Both the position numbers and the translations under genes were made by a program. From NCBI GenBank assembly GCA_016720545.1, contig JADKKK010000012.1, positions 148,687-212,686 of the forward strand: a stretch of DNA of 64,000 nucleotides, read 5' to 3'. Numbering within the stretch: the stretch's first letter is position 1; each line of letters begins with the position of its first letter. The stretch comes from Myxococcales bacterium (GTDB lineage Bacteria; Myxococcota_A; Polyangia; Polyangiales; Polyangiaceae). Of the stretch, positions 51,272 through 59,096 are shown one piece after another. The notes beneath the pieces were generated by a model. The model saw only the letters and a program-made list of their open reading frames with translations, searched no databases and was not told the origin of the DNA.

Positions 51272-53923
51272 TCACTCTTTGGCCCGGCCTCCCATCGCGG
51301 AGAGTCGGGCCTTCGCTTTCTCGGCGGTCACGGAGCGGGGGCGCGCGTCACCCCACTGGGTCACGACGAAGCGGTAGGCTTTGGCGGCGCCGGCTTTGTC
51401 GCCACTCCCTTCCATCGCGAGCCCAAGGTAGTAGTGCGCTCGCACGCGGAGCTGCGGCTCGGAGAGCCCGAAGCAGGCGTCGGTCACCCTCCTTAGGTGA
51501 TCGACGGCGTGGCTCGTGTCGCCGGAGAGCGCCAGCACCTTTCCTGCGGCGAAGTCGAACCGCAGCGAGCGCTGGGCGAGGGGGGGCTCCGAGATCGTGG
51601 GCATGAGCGCCTTCGCGGCGACGGCCTCCTCGCGGGTCTCGGCGAACGAGCCGTACACGAGCGCCCAGCGGAGCCAGGCGAGGCGCGCGCGCTGCTGGCT
51701 GAGCACGCCCGGGTCGGTCGCGCGAGTCCGCACGATCTCGTCCGCCTGCCAGGTGGCGCGGAGCCGCTCGAGGTCGGCGCTGCTCAGGATTCCGGCGCGG
51801 AACATGGGCTCGATGAAGCCTATGCTCGGGTCGGGCGCGAGGCGGTTGGGGGCGTAGGCGAGCATGCGATCGCGGAACGACTTCGCCACGCCGCCCGCGC
51901 CTTTGGGGTCGCCCGTCTCGGTCAGCAGGGTCACGCGCGTCATGGCGACCGCCGCGTGCTCGGTGAGATCCGCGTCCGGGGGCAGGGCGCGCTCCAGGGT
52001 GTCGGCGAGCGCGAGGCCCTCCCCGAACCTCCCGTCGACGATGGCGAGGTCGAGTCGGTCGAGCGTCTCGAGGTGCCGTTCGGGTGGCGGCAGGAGGGTC
52101 CAGCGCCGGAGCAGCGCGGCCTCGACGGCGGGGCGTGGCGCGTCCACCGCGAAGAGCGCCGCCGCCAGCGCGCGCTGGGGATCGGGGGACGACGGGTCGA
52201 GCCCCGTCCACGCCATCGCGTCGTCGCGGGCTTGGCTGCACTCGCCCGCGGTCGCGCGGAGCTCGTAGCGCGTGCCGAGGCACACGCTCGCGACCGGGGA
52301 TCGCTCGAGGCACGCGGCGACCGCGCCCAGCGCGGCGGTGCGATCGCCCAGGCGGTGCTCGACCGACGCGAGGCCGGCCCACGCGGGCGCGTAGCCCACG
52401 TCGAGCCGGGTCGCCGCTTCGAACGCGGCCTTGGCCCCCTCGAGGTCGAGCTGGCGAGCGCGGGCCGTCCCGAGCCAGACGCGGAGCTCGGCGTCTTTGG
52501 GGTGTTGGTACACCGCCCCGGTGAGGCGCGTCTCCCACTCGGCCAGGTCGGGGCGCGCGCGGACGAACGGCTCGCTCGCGTCGAGTACGGCGAGGTCCCG
52601 GCCCGTGAGCCGCTCACGCGTGTGGAACGCGCTGCGGTAGTGCCGGAGGCCCTCTTGGGGATCGTGCGGCGCGAGCCGCAGGGCGAGCTCGAGGTGGGCC
52701 GCGCCGCACTCGTCGTCGAGCTCCACGGCACGACGAAGCTCGCGGACGGCCTCGGACTCGGCGCCGTCGCGCAGGTGCACGCGGGCCGCCTTGAGCTCCG
52801 CGTGAGCCTCCGGGACGGCGCAGAGGGCGCGCTCGGGGAGGGGGCGCGCGGGGCGCGGCCGTCGCGAGACGACGAGCGCGGCGACGAACGCGAGGACGAG
52901 CGAAATGCCTAGTCCTATCGCCATCTTGCGGCGTGGCTTAGGGGGCACCTCCGGCGCGCGCGCCGAGGCGTCTTGGGTGGTGGGCACGCGGGTCGTCTCG
53001 GCGAACGCCGCGGGCTCGTGCCGTTGCCCGTCGATCACGGCCTGCGCGCCGGACCATGACGTGGGCCGGGTCGAGCGCTGCCCGCCGTGCGCCGCGAGCT
53101 CGCTGGCCACCTCGCCCATCGACGGGAGGCGACGCTCGGGGGCCTTGGCGAGCGCGGTGTGCACGACGATCGCGACCTGCTCCGGCACGTCGGGCGCTCG
53201 CTCACGCAGCGGCGTGGCGATGTCGGTGAGGATCGAGGCGACGAGCGCGTAGCCCTCCGTCGCATCAGAGAATGGGCGCACGCCCGAGAGCAGCTCGTAC
53301 GCGACGATGCCCCAGGCGAACTGGTCGCTGCGCGCGTCGAGCGCCTCCCCGCGGAGCTGCTCCGGGGCCATGTAGAGCGGCGTGCCCGTGACGTGGTCGT
53401 CCCCGGTGACGTGCTCGACCCCCGGCGCGATCGCCACGGTGCGGCGCGCGATCCCGAAGTCCAGCACCTTCACGAGCCCGTCCGCCCGGATCATGACGTT
53501 CTCGGGCTTCACGTCCCGATGGACCACGCCGGCCTGGTGCGCGGCGTGGAGCGCCCGGGCCACGTCGGTGAGCCAACGGAGCCGCTCCTCGAGCGAGACG
53601 TCGCGCGCGCCGATCTTGGCCCGCAGGTTCTGCCCGTCGACGTATTCCATCGCGAAATACAGGAGCTCTGGCGTCTCGCCCACGTCGAAGATCGCGACGA
53701 CGTTCGGGTGATTCAACGCCGCGACCGCGCGCGCCTCGCGGACGAAGCGGCCCTCGTAGCCTTCGCGGTCGTCGCCGTCGCTCTTCGCGACCACCTTGAG
53801 CGCGATCCGCCGCTCGAGGCGCGCGTCGGTGGCGCTGTACACGACGCCCATGCCACCGCGCCCGAGGAGCGCCTCCACGAGGTAGGGCCCGACGGCCGTA
53901 CCCGGCGCGAGATCAGGCGCCAT
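51272..53923 (-). CDS. Ser/Thr protein kinase with periplasmic TPR-like domain
   Basis: 883 residues from ATG 53923. Kinase domain (about 12-280): LGRGGMGVVYSA, Lys43 in ALKVV, canonical HRDVKPEN at 135-142, DFG at 155-157, YMAPEQ. A single helix (KMAIGLGISLVLAFVAALVV, about 345-365) is followed by an outer domain of TPR-like helical repeats (ELKAARVHLRDGAESEAVRELRRAVELD, YAPAWAGLASVEHRLGDRTAALGAVAACLERS, SHAVDHLRRVTDACFGL). Unlike the other two kinases it has a full catalytic loop and a large external region able to sense ligands or partners. Confidence 0.93.
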   Translation of the reverse strand: MAPDLAPGTAVGPYLVEALLGRGGMGVVYSATDARLERRIALKVVAKSDGDDREGYEGRFVREARAVAALNHPNVVAIFDVGETPELLYFAMEYVDGQNLRAKIGARDVSLEERLRWLTDVARALHAAHQAGVVHRDVKPENVMIRADGLVKVLDFGIARRTVAIAPGVEHVTGDDHVTGTPLYMAPEQLRGEALDARSDQFAWGIVAYELLSGVRPFSDATEGYALVASILTDIATPLRERAPDVPEQVAIVVHTALAKAPERRLPSMGEVASELAAHGGQRSTRPTSWSGAQAVIDGQRHEPAAFAETTRVPTTQDASARAPEVPPKPRRKMAIGLGISLVLAFVAALVVSRRPRPARPLPERALCAVPEAHAELKAARVHLRDGAESEAVRELRRAVELDDECGAAHLELALRLAPHDPQEGLRHYRSAFHTRERLTGRDLAVLDASEPFVRARPDLAEWETRLTGAVYQHPKDAELRVWLGTARARQLDLEGAKAAFEAATRLDVGYAPAWAGLASVEHRLGDRTAALGAVAACLERSPVASVCLGTRYELRATAGECSQARDDAMAWTGLDPSSPDPQRALAAALFAVDAPRPAVEAALLRRWTLLPPPERHLETLDRLDLAIVDGRFGEGLALADTLERALPPDADLTEHAAVAMTRVTLLTETGDPKGAGGVAKSFRDRMLAYAPNRLAPDPSIGFIEPMFRAGILSSADLERLRATWQADEIVRTRATDPGVLSQQRARLAWLRWALVYGSFAETREEAVAAKALMPTISEPPLAQRSLRFDFAAGKVLALSGDTSHAVDHLRRVTDACFGLSEPQLRVRAHYYLGLAMEGSGDKAGAAKAYRFVVTQWGDARPRSVTAEKAKARLSAMGGRAKE

Positions 53924-54112
53924 GGCGCCCGGCGGCGCTCTCCCGCGCGGGGTCACCTTGGACGTGAGGCGGGCACGGCGGGGGCGGGTACGGGGGCGTC
54001 TGCGCGGGATTCATGAGGCAAAGCAGGCTGAGCGACGTAAGGGGATGCGCGGGCGGCGGGGATGATTCTCACGGATCGACCGCGGTCGAAACGAATCTTT
54101 GTAGAAACACCG

Positions 54113-54140
54113 TTGGCATCGGGTTCCTTCCCGTGATAAC
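54113..54140 (+). promoter_or_regulatory. Candidate rpsU promoter
   Basis: TTGGCA (54113-54118) and GATAAC (54135-54140) are spaced by 16 bp, 64 bp before the rpsU ATG. One and two mismatches from the vegetative consensus respectively. Confidence 0.4.
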
Positions 54141-54155
54141 TCCCGCCCTCCGTCA

Positions 54156-54170
54156 GGGAGCGTGGCTCCC
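54156..54170 (+). terminator. Hairpin with pyrimidine tract in the rpsU leader
   Basis: GGGAGC-GTG-GCTCCC forms a tight six-pair stem, followed by CCTCTCTCTTTCCTTTT. It lies between the candidate promoter and rpsU, so it would act as an attenuator in the leader or as the end of a short transcript rather than end a gene; the gene on the left is transcribed away from it. Confidence 0.4.
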
Positions 54171-54203
54171 CCTCTCTCTTTCCTTTTGAAGGATCCCCGC
54201 AAG

Positions 54204-54437
54204 ATGCCGAGTGACGCGATTCAGTGCAAGCCGCTCGAGGTGGTCGTGAGCGACCGCGGAATCGAGCGCGCCATCAAGATGCTCAAGCGCAAGCTCGCCT
54301 CCGAGGGTGTGCTCCGTGAGCTCAAGATGCGCCGCCACTACATGAAGCCGAGCGTGAAGCGCCGCAAGAAGCAGGCCGAGGCCGCCCGTCGTCGCCGCAA
54401 GCGGGCGAAGATGGACGCCGCCCCGCCGAAGGCCTGA
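54204..54437 (+). CDS. rpsU: 30S ribosomal protein S21
   Basis: 77 residues from ATG 54204. Typical S21: an N-terminal beta strand (CKPLEVVVSDRGIERAIKMLKRKLASEGVLRELKMRRHYMKPSVKRR) and a highly basic C-terminal helix (KKQAEAARRRRKRAK). The Pro/Ala tail is slightly long. S21 helps initiation of translation on the small subunit. Confidence 0.95.
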   Translation: MPSDAIQCKPLEVVVSDRGIERAIKMLKRKLASEGVLRELKMRRHYMKPSVKRRKKQAEAARRRRKRAKMDAAPPKA

Positions 54438-54750
54438 GCCCCGCGCTCCACTCCGCTCACGCACAGTGGCTCGATCTCCTCCCGGAGGTCGGGCCTCGTC
54501 GTGTTTCTGGCCCGCGCTTCATCGCTCGACGCGTCGACCGTATTCTCCGGGGAGACGGGGGGATTGCGTGACGCGCAGCAAGCTCACGCACGGTCAGACT
54601 CGGTCGGGCGGCCCGACCGCGGCCAAAATCGGCGACGACGAACCGACGAAGCGACGAAGCGCTGACGGGCGCGGGGAGCGCGTCGTCGGCGCGCGCCTCG
54701 GCCCGTGACCTTCCCTTTTCGGCCGCGCGTCGCATAGTGTTTGTGGCGCG
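54438..54750. other. Intergenic region between rpsU and hxlR-type gene
   Basis: 313 bp without a supported gene. It contains a perfect 9-bp palindrome CGGTCGGGC-G-GCCCGACCG (54601-54619) and short CGACGAA direct repeats (54641-54662) in the 150 bp before the regulator gene, possible binding sites for it. Confidence 0.4.
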
Positions 54751-55143
54751 ATGAAGCGGAGCTGCGACCACCTCTGTCCCATGTTTCAAGCCGCGATGGA
54801 CATCCTCGCGCGCCCCTGGAACGGGCTCGTCATCGCCACGCTCGAGGGGGGCCCTCTGCGCTTCGGCGAGATCGGCGAGCGCCTCCGCGCGATCGGCGAT
54901 CGCATGCTCTCGCTGCGGTTGAAGGAGCTCGAGGCGGCGGGTCTGGTCGAGCGGCGGGTGCTCCCCGGTCCACCGCACCGCGTGGAGTACCAGCTCACGC
55001 CGGCGGGCAAGGGCTTCCGCGCCGTCGCCGAGGCGATCGCGGGGTGGGGCGCGCTGCTCCGACCGCCGACGCCCGCCTCTTCGAGCGATGCCTGCGGGAC
55101 GGCGGTCGACCCGGCCGGCTCGGCGGGAAGCTCCGCCGAGTAG
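54751..55143 (+). CDS. HxlR-family transcriptional regulator
   Basis: 130 residues. HxlR pattern: CDHLCPMFQAAMDILARPWNGLVIATLEGGPLRFGEIGERLRAIGDRMLSLRLKELEAAGLVERRV, a winged helix, then VEYQLTPAGKGFRAVAEAIAGWG. Two N-terminal Cys (positions 5 and 9) could sense oxidants or aldehydes as in some family members. It directly precedes deoC and the aldehyde dehydrogenase genes on the same strand, so it may regulate them. Confidence 0.92.
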   Translation: MKRSCDHLCPMFQAAMDILARPWNGLVIATLEGGPLRFGEIGERLRAIGDRMLSLRLKELEAAGLVERRVLPGPPHRVEYQLTPAGKGFRAVAEAIAGWGALLRPPTPASSSDACGTAVDPAGSAGSSAE

Positions 55144-55218
55144 GCGAGGCGAAACCGCCCCGTCGCAGCTCGATCCCGTTTGTAGATGCGCGCGGCGTGG
55201 CCATGGTACGTTCCCGGC

Positions 55219-56187
55219 GTGAAATCGAACGGTCAAGCTCCCGAGAGATCCGCGCTCGCTGCCTACGCCGCGGACGCCCCGCGCGCCGCGCGCCACAACC
55301 CGCTCTTCGCGCCGCCCCCGGTGGATCAGGTCGCGGTCGAGGAGCGCGTCGCGTCGCTGGCGAAGCGCTCTCTCAAGAAGGGGGCGAAGGTCGCCGGGCT
55401 GAAGCTGGCCATTCGAATGATGGACCTCACCACCCTCGAGGGCAAAGACACGCCCGGCAAGGTGCGTGCGCTCTGCAACAAAGCGATGCGCCCGCTCGAC
55501 TCCGACCCGAGCCTCGGTCCGTGCGCCGCCATCTGCGTCTACCCGAACATGGTGCGCGTCGCGAAGGCGGCCCTCGGGGACTCGGGGGTGCTCGTCGCCA
55601 GCGTGGCGACCGCCTTCCCGAGCGGCCTCTCCCCCATCGAGGTGAAGCTCGACGACGTGCGCCGCGCGGTCGAGTTCGGCGCCGACGAGATCGACATGGT
55701 CATCGACCGTGGCGCCATGCTCGCGGGCGACTACGGCAAGGTGTTCGACGAGATCGCGCGCACGAAGGACGCCTGCGGTCCCGCGCACCTCAAGGTCATC
55801 CTCGAGACCGGCGAGCTTGGCACCTACGACATGGTGCGCAAGGCGAGCGAGATCGGCATCGCCGCGGGCGGCGACTTCATCAAGACCTCCACCGGCAAGG
55901 TCCAGCCGGCCGCCACCCTCGGGGTCACGCTGGTGATGCTCGAGACCATTCGCGATCACTACTACGCGACCGGCCAGAAGATCGGCATGAAGCCGGCGGG
56001 TGGCGTCCGCACCGCGAAGCAGTCGCTCCAGTATCTGGTGGTGGTGAAAGAGACCCTCGGCGACGCGTGGCTCGACCCCACCCTGTTCCGCTTCGGCGCG
56101 AGCGCGCTCCTGAACGACGTGCTCATGCAGCTGGAGAAGGAGCGGACTGGCAACTACCAGGCCGCCGAGGACTTCTCGAAAGACTGA
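55219..56187 (+). CDS. deoC: Deoxyribose-phosphate aldolase
   Basis: 322 residues from GTG 55219. DeoC motifs: AICVYPNMVRVAKAAL, VASVATAFPSGLSPIEVKL, EIDMVIDRGAMLAGDYGKV (catalytic Asp), HLKVILETGELG, DFIKTSTGK (Schiff-base Lys) and GMKPAGGVRTAKQSLQYL. It cleaves 2-deoxyribose 5-phosphate to glyceraldehyde 3-phosphate and acetaldehyde. About 70 residues at the N-terminus are longer than E. coli DeoC, as in the long actinobacterial/myxobacterial forms. Acetaldehyde could be used by the following aldehyde dehydrogenases. Confidence 0.95.
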   Translation: MKSNGQAPERSALAAYAADAPRAARHNPLFAPPPVDQVAVEERVASLAKRSLKKGAKVAGLKLAIRMMDLTTLEGKDTPGKVRALCNKAMRPLDSDPSLGPCAAICVYPNMVRVAKAALGDSGVLVASVATAFPSGLSPIEVKLDDVRRAVEFGADEIDMVIDRGAMLAGDYGKVFDEIARTKDACGPAHLKVILETGELGTYDMVRKASEIGIAAGGDFIKTSTGKVQPAATLGVTLVMLETIRDHYYATGQKIGMKPAGGVRTAKQSLQYLVVVKETLGDAWLDPTLFRFGASALLNDVLMQLEKERTGNYQAAEDFSKD

Positions 56188-56288
56188 GCCCGAGACCGCG
56201 GACTCAAGAGACGATTCGGCTGCCCCGGGACGTCGGGAGCCCCCACGGCCGCGAGGCCTCGAACGCGTAGCGCGATGGAGCGTACCCA

Positions 56289-57833
56289 GTGAGCATGAAG
56301 AGCGTGACCGGCGACAAGGCGGAGCGTAGCCAATCCGAGCCTGAGCGCGGGCTCGAGCGCGCGAGCGCGCGGGATCTGGCCCTCGATTTCGGCAAGGCGT
56401 GGGAGTACGCGCCCTCGCTCGAGTCGACCGATCACGTGCGCCTGCAGAGCCGCTACGAGCTCTTCATCGGCGGCAAATGGGTGGCGCCCAAGAGCGGCCG
56501 CTATTTCCCCACCATCAGCCCGAGCACCGAAGAGACGCTCGCGGAGGTGGCGGAGGCCAACGCCGAGGACGTCGACCTCGCGGTCGCCGCGGCGCGGCGC
56601 GCCTACGACACCGTGTGGTCGAAGATGCGCCCCGAGGAGCGCGCGAAATACATCTTCCGTATCGCGCGCGCGATTCAGGAGAAGGCGCGCGAGCTCGCGA
56701 TCGTCGAGACGATGGACGGCGGCAAGCCGATCAAGGAGTCGCGCGACGTCGACATCCCGCTCGCGGCGGCCCACTTCTTCTATCACGCGGGCTGGGCCGA
56801 CAAGCTCGACTACGCCTTCCACGGCCGCAAGGCGCGGCCGCTCGGCGTCGCGGGCCAGGTCATCCCCTGGAACTTCCCGCTGCTCATGGCCGCGTGGAAG
56901 CTCGCGCCCGCGCTCGCGTGCGGCAACACCGTCGTCCTGAAGCCGGCCGAGACCACGCCGCTCACCGCGCTCCTGCTCGCGCGCATCCTCGAGGAGTGCG
57001 AGCTCCCCGAGGGCGTGGTGAACATCGTGACGGGGGCGGGCGCTACGGGCGCCGCGCTCGTCGAGCACGCGGGCGTCGACAAGGTCGCGTTCACAGGCAG
57101 CACGGCCGTCGGCAAGCGCATCCAGGCGGCCATCGCCGGCACGAAGAAGCGCCTCACGCTCGAGCTCGGGGGCAAGGCCGCGAACATCGTCTTCGCCGAC
57201 GCGCCGATCGACCAGGCTATCGAGGGGATCGTCAACGGCATTTACTTCAACCAGGGCCACGTGTGCTGCGCCGGCTCCCGCCTGCTCGTCGAAGAGAGCG
57301 TCCACGACGTCGTCGTTCGCAAGCTCGGCGACCGCATCAAGACCCTGCGGCTCGGCGATCCGCTCGACAAGAACACCGACGTCGGCGCCATCAACTCGAA
57401 GATGCAGCTCGACAAGATCCGGGCGCTCGTGGCGAGCGGCTCGGAGGAGGGGGCGCACATGGTGCAGAGCACCTGCGCGATCCCGTCGAAGGGCTTCTTC
57501 TTCCCGCCCACGTTCTTCACGGGCGCCAGCCAGTCGAGCCGCATCGCCCGCGAGGAGATCTTCGGGCCGGTGCTCACCGTGATGACCTTCCGCACGCCCG
57601 ACGAGGCGATCGAGAAGGCGAACAACACCATGTACGGCCTCTCCGCGGGCATCTGGACCGACAAGGGCGCCAAGATCTTCGCCATGGCGACGCGCCTCAA
57701 GGCCGGCGTCGTCTGGGCGAACACCTTCAACAAGTTCGACCCCACGTCGCCCTTCGGCGGCTACAAAGAGAGCGGCTTCGGCCGCGAGGGCGGCCGGCAA
57801 GGTCTCTCGGCCTACGTGGAGCTCGACGGATGA
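56289..57833 (+). CDS. Aldehyde dehydrogenase (NAD(P)-dependent)
   Basis: 514 residues (GTG 56289; ATG 56295 alternative). Full-length ALDH: oxyanion Asn in VIPWNFPLLMAAWK, cofactor loop FTGSTAVGKRIQ, general-base Glu in LTLELGGKAAN, catalytic Cys in GHVCCAGSRLL, EIFGPVLTVM and the C-terminal FGGYKESGFGREGG. It oxidises an aldehyde, probably the acetaldehyde released by DeoC. The stop overlaps a mini-ORF start (ATGA). Confidence 0.95.
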   Translation: MSMKSVTGDKAERSQSEPERGLERASARDLALDFGKAWEYAPSLESTDHVRLQSRYELFIGGKWVAPKSGRYFPTISPSTEETLAEVAEANAEDVDLAVAAARRAYDTVWSKMRPEERAKYIFRIARAIQEKARELAIVETMDGGKPIKESRDVDIPLAAAHFFYHAGWADKLDYAFHGRKARPLGVAGQVIPWNFPLLMAAWKLAPALACGNTVVLKPAETTPLTALLLARILEECELPEGVVNIVTGAGATGAALVEHAGVDKVAFTGSTAVGKRIQAAIAGTKKRLTLELGGKAANIVFADAPIDQAIEGIVNGIYFNQGHVCCAGSRLLVEESVHDVVVRKLGDRIKTLRLGDPLDKNTDVGAINSKMQLDKIRALVASGSEEGAHMVQSTCAIPSKGFFFPPTFFTGASQSSRIAREEIFGPVLTVMTFRTPDEAIEKANNTMYGLSAGIWTDKGAKIFAMATRLKAGVVWANTFNKFDPTSPFGGYKESGFGREGGRQGLSAYVELDG

Positions 57834-57901
57834 AGAACCTGCAAGCGAGCCACAGGCGAGCGGCGTGTCTGTGCCGCCCGACCGAAGGGAGCAAGGCATG
57901 A
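57830..57901 (+). CDS. Mini-ORF, element A type
   Basis: 23 codons; the ATG overlaps the aldehyde dehydrogenase stop and the TGA overlaps the next mini-ORF (ATGA at both ends). The C-terminal 15 residues RRAACLCRPTEGSKA are identical to the end of the following mini-ORF. GAAGGGAGCAAGGC before the end can serve as a ribosome binding site for the next start. No known family. Confidence 0.45.
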   Translation: MKNLQASHRRAACLCRPTEGSKA

Positions 57902-57902
57902 A
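57845..57902 (+). repeat. 58-bp direct repeat, copy 1 (element A)
   Basis: 58 bp identical to 57985-58042 except for one base. Ends GGAGCAAGGCATGAA, so it contains both a Shine-Dalgarno-like stretch and an ATGA overlap. See copy 2. Confidence 0.95.
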
Positions 57903-58041
57903 CCTGGAAAGTGAGCCCCGCGAAGGGGCGAACGAAGGAATATGGCGGGCCCGGGCCGAAGGCGGTGTCGCCATGAACCCGCGAGCGAGCCGCAGGCGAG
58001 CGGCGTGTCTGTGCCGCCCGACCGAAGGGAGCAAGGCATGA
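57898..58041 (+). CDS. Mini-ORF, element B fused to element A
   Basis: 47 codons. The N-terminal half (EGANEGIWRARAEGGVAM) resembles the gspN-proximal mini-ORF (GGANAGRSRPRAEGEVSP); the C-terminal half repeats the previous mini-ORF (RRAACLCRPTEGSKA). The TGA overlaps the ATG of the next aldehyde dehydrogenase gene. An internal ATG (57973) marks the B/A junction. Function unknown. Confidence 0.45.
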   Translation: MNLESEPREGANEGIWRARAEGGVAMNPRASRRRAACLCRPTEGSKA

Positions 58042-58042
58042 A
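57985..58042 (+). repeat. 58-bp direct repeat, copy 2 (element A)
   Basis: 57 of 58 bases are the same as copy 1 at 57845-57902; the copies are offset by 140 bp. Both end at the first bases of the next reading frame. Confidence 0.95.
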
Positions 58043-59042
58043 AATTCGAACCGAAACCGAAGAGACGAAGTCCGCCGCGAAGCCAGCGAAGGGCGCAGGT
58101 CCGCTCGTGAAGGTGGCCCCCGACGGCGACGCCGACGCGACGGCCGGCGAGGGCGAGCGCCTCCGCATCACCAAGGCCTACAAGATGTACGTCGGGGGCG
58201 CCTTCGTGCGCTCCGAGTCCGGGCGGTACTTCCGCGTGGCCTCGGCCGAGGGCGTCGTCGGCGACGCGGATCCGGCGGGGGTCAACATCCCGCGGGGCTC
58301 CCGCAAAGACGTGCGCGACGCGGTCCTCGTCGCGAAGGGCGCCTACGAGAAATGGGAGGCCCGCACCCCGTTCAACCGCGGGCAGATCCTCTACCGCCTC
58401 GCCGAGGTGCTCGAGTCGCGCGCGCCGGAGCTCGAGGGCTCGCTGATGCGCGCCGGCGCCACGGCCCGCGAGGCGGCCCGCGAGGTCGCCGCCACGGTCG
58501 ACCGCGCGGTGTTCTACGCCGGCTTCGCCGACAAGGTCTCCGCGCTGGTGGCCTCGCACAACCCGGTGAGCGGTCCTCATTTCGGCTTCAGCCTCCCGGA
58601 GGCGATGGGCGTCGTCGGCGTGCTCGCGCCCCGCACGCCCGCGCTGCTCGGGCTCGTGTCGGTGATCCTTCCGGTCATCACGGGCGGCAACAGCTGCGTC
58701 GTCGTCGCGAGCGACGTCGACCCCCGCACCGCGGTGGTGCTCACCGAGTGCCTCGCCACCAGCGATTTGCCCGGGGGCGTGGTCAACGTGCTCACCGGGT
58801 ACGCCGACGAGCTCGGCCCCATCCTCGCGAAGCACCGCGAGGTGGTCGCGCTCGACGTGTGGAGCTCCGACGCCGCGCTCCGCGCCTCGCTGGAGCGCGA
58901 CGCGGCGAGCAGCGTCAAGCGCGTGAAGACCCGCGAGCTGCCCGACGAGGCGTTCTGGTACGACACCCGCCGCGGGCAGGGGCTCGGCTACATCGAGCGC
59001 ACCCTCGAGACCAAGACCGTCTGGCACCCGGTCGGGGTCTGA
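58038..59042 (+). CDS. Aldehyde dehydrogenase-like protein lacking the catalytic domain
   Basis: 334 residues from the ATG that overlaps the upstream mini-ORF stop. Only the cofactor-binding part of ALDH is present (YKMYVGGAFVRSESGRYF, VAKGAYEKWEARTPFNRGQILYRLAEVLESR, MGVVGVLAPRTPALLGLVSVILPVITGGNSCVVVAS, LPGGVVNVLTGYADELG); the catalytic Cys region and C-terminal domain are missing, and no frameshift explains it. The N-terminus has a Lys/Ala extension. A paired short ALDH beside deoC and a full ALDH is seen in other genomes, so it is probably a bona fide partner subunit rather than a pseudogene. Confidence 0.85.
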   Translation: MKIRTETEETKSAAKPAKGAGPLVKVAPDGDADATAGEGERLRITKAYKMYVGGAFVRSESGRYFRVASAEGVVGDADPAGVNIPRGSRKDVRDAVLVAKGAYEKWEARTPFNRGQILYRLAEVLESRAPELEGSLMRAGATAREAAREVAATVDRAVFYAGFADKVSALVASHNPVSGPHFGFSLPEAMGVVGVLAPRTPALLGLVSVILPVITGGNSCVVVASDVDPRTAVVLTECLATSDLPGGVVNVLTGYADELGPILAKHREVVALDVWSSDAALRASLERDAASSVKRVKTRELPDEAFWYDTRRGQGLGYIERTLETKTVWHPVGV

Positions 59043-59096
59043 GCGGGACCGCCCGGCCCGTCGTGCACGACGAGTCGGGACACGCCTCCAGCACGC

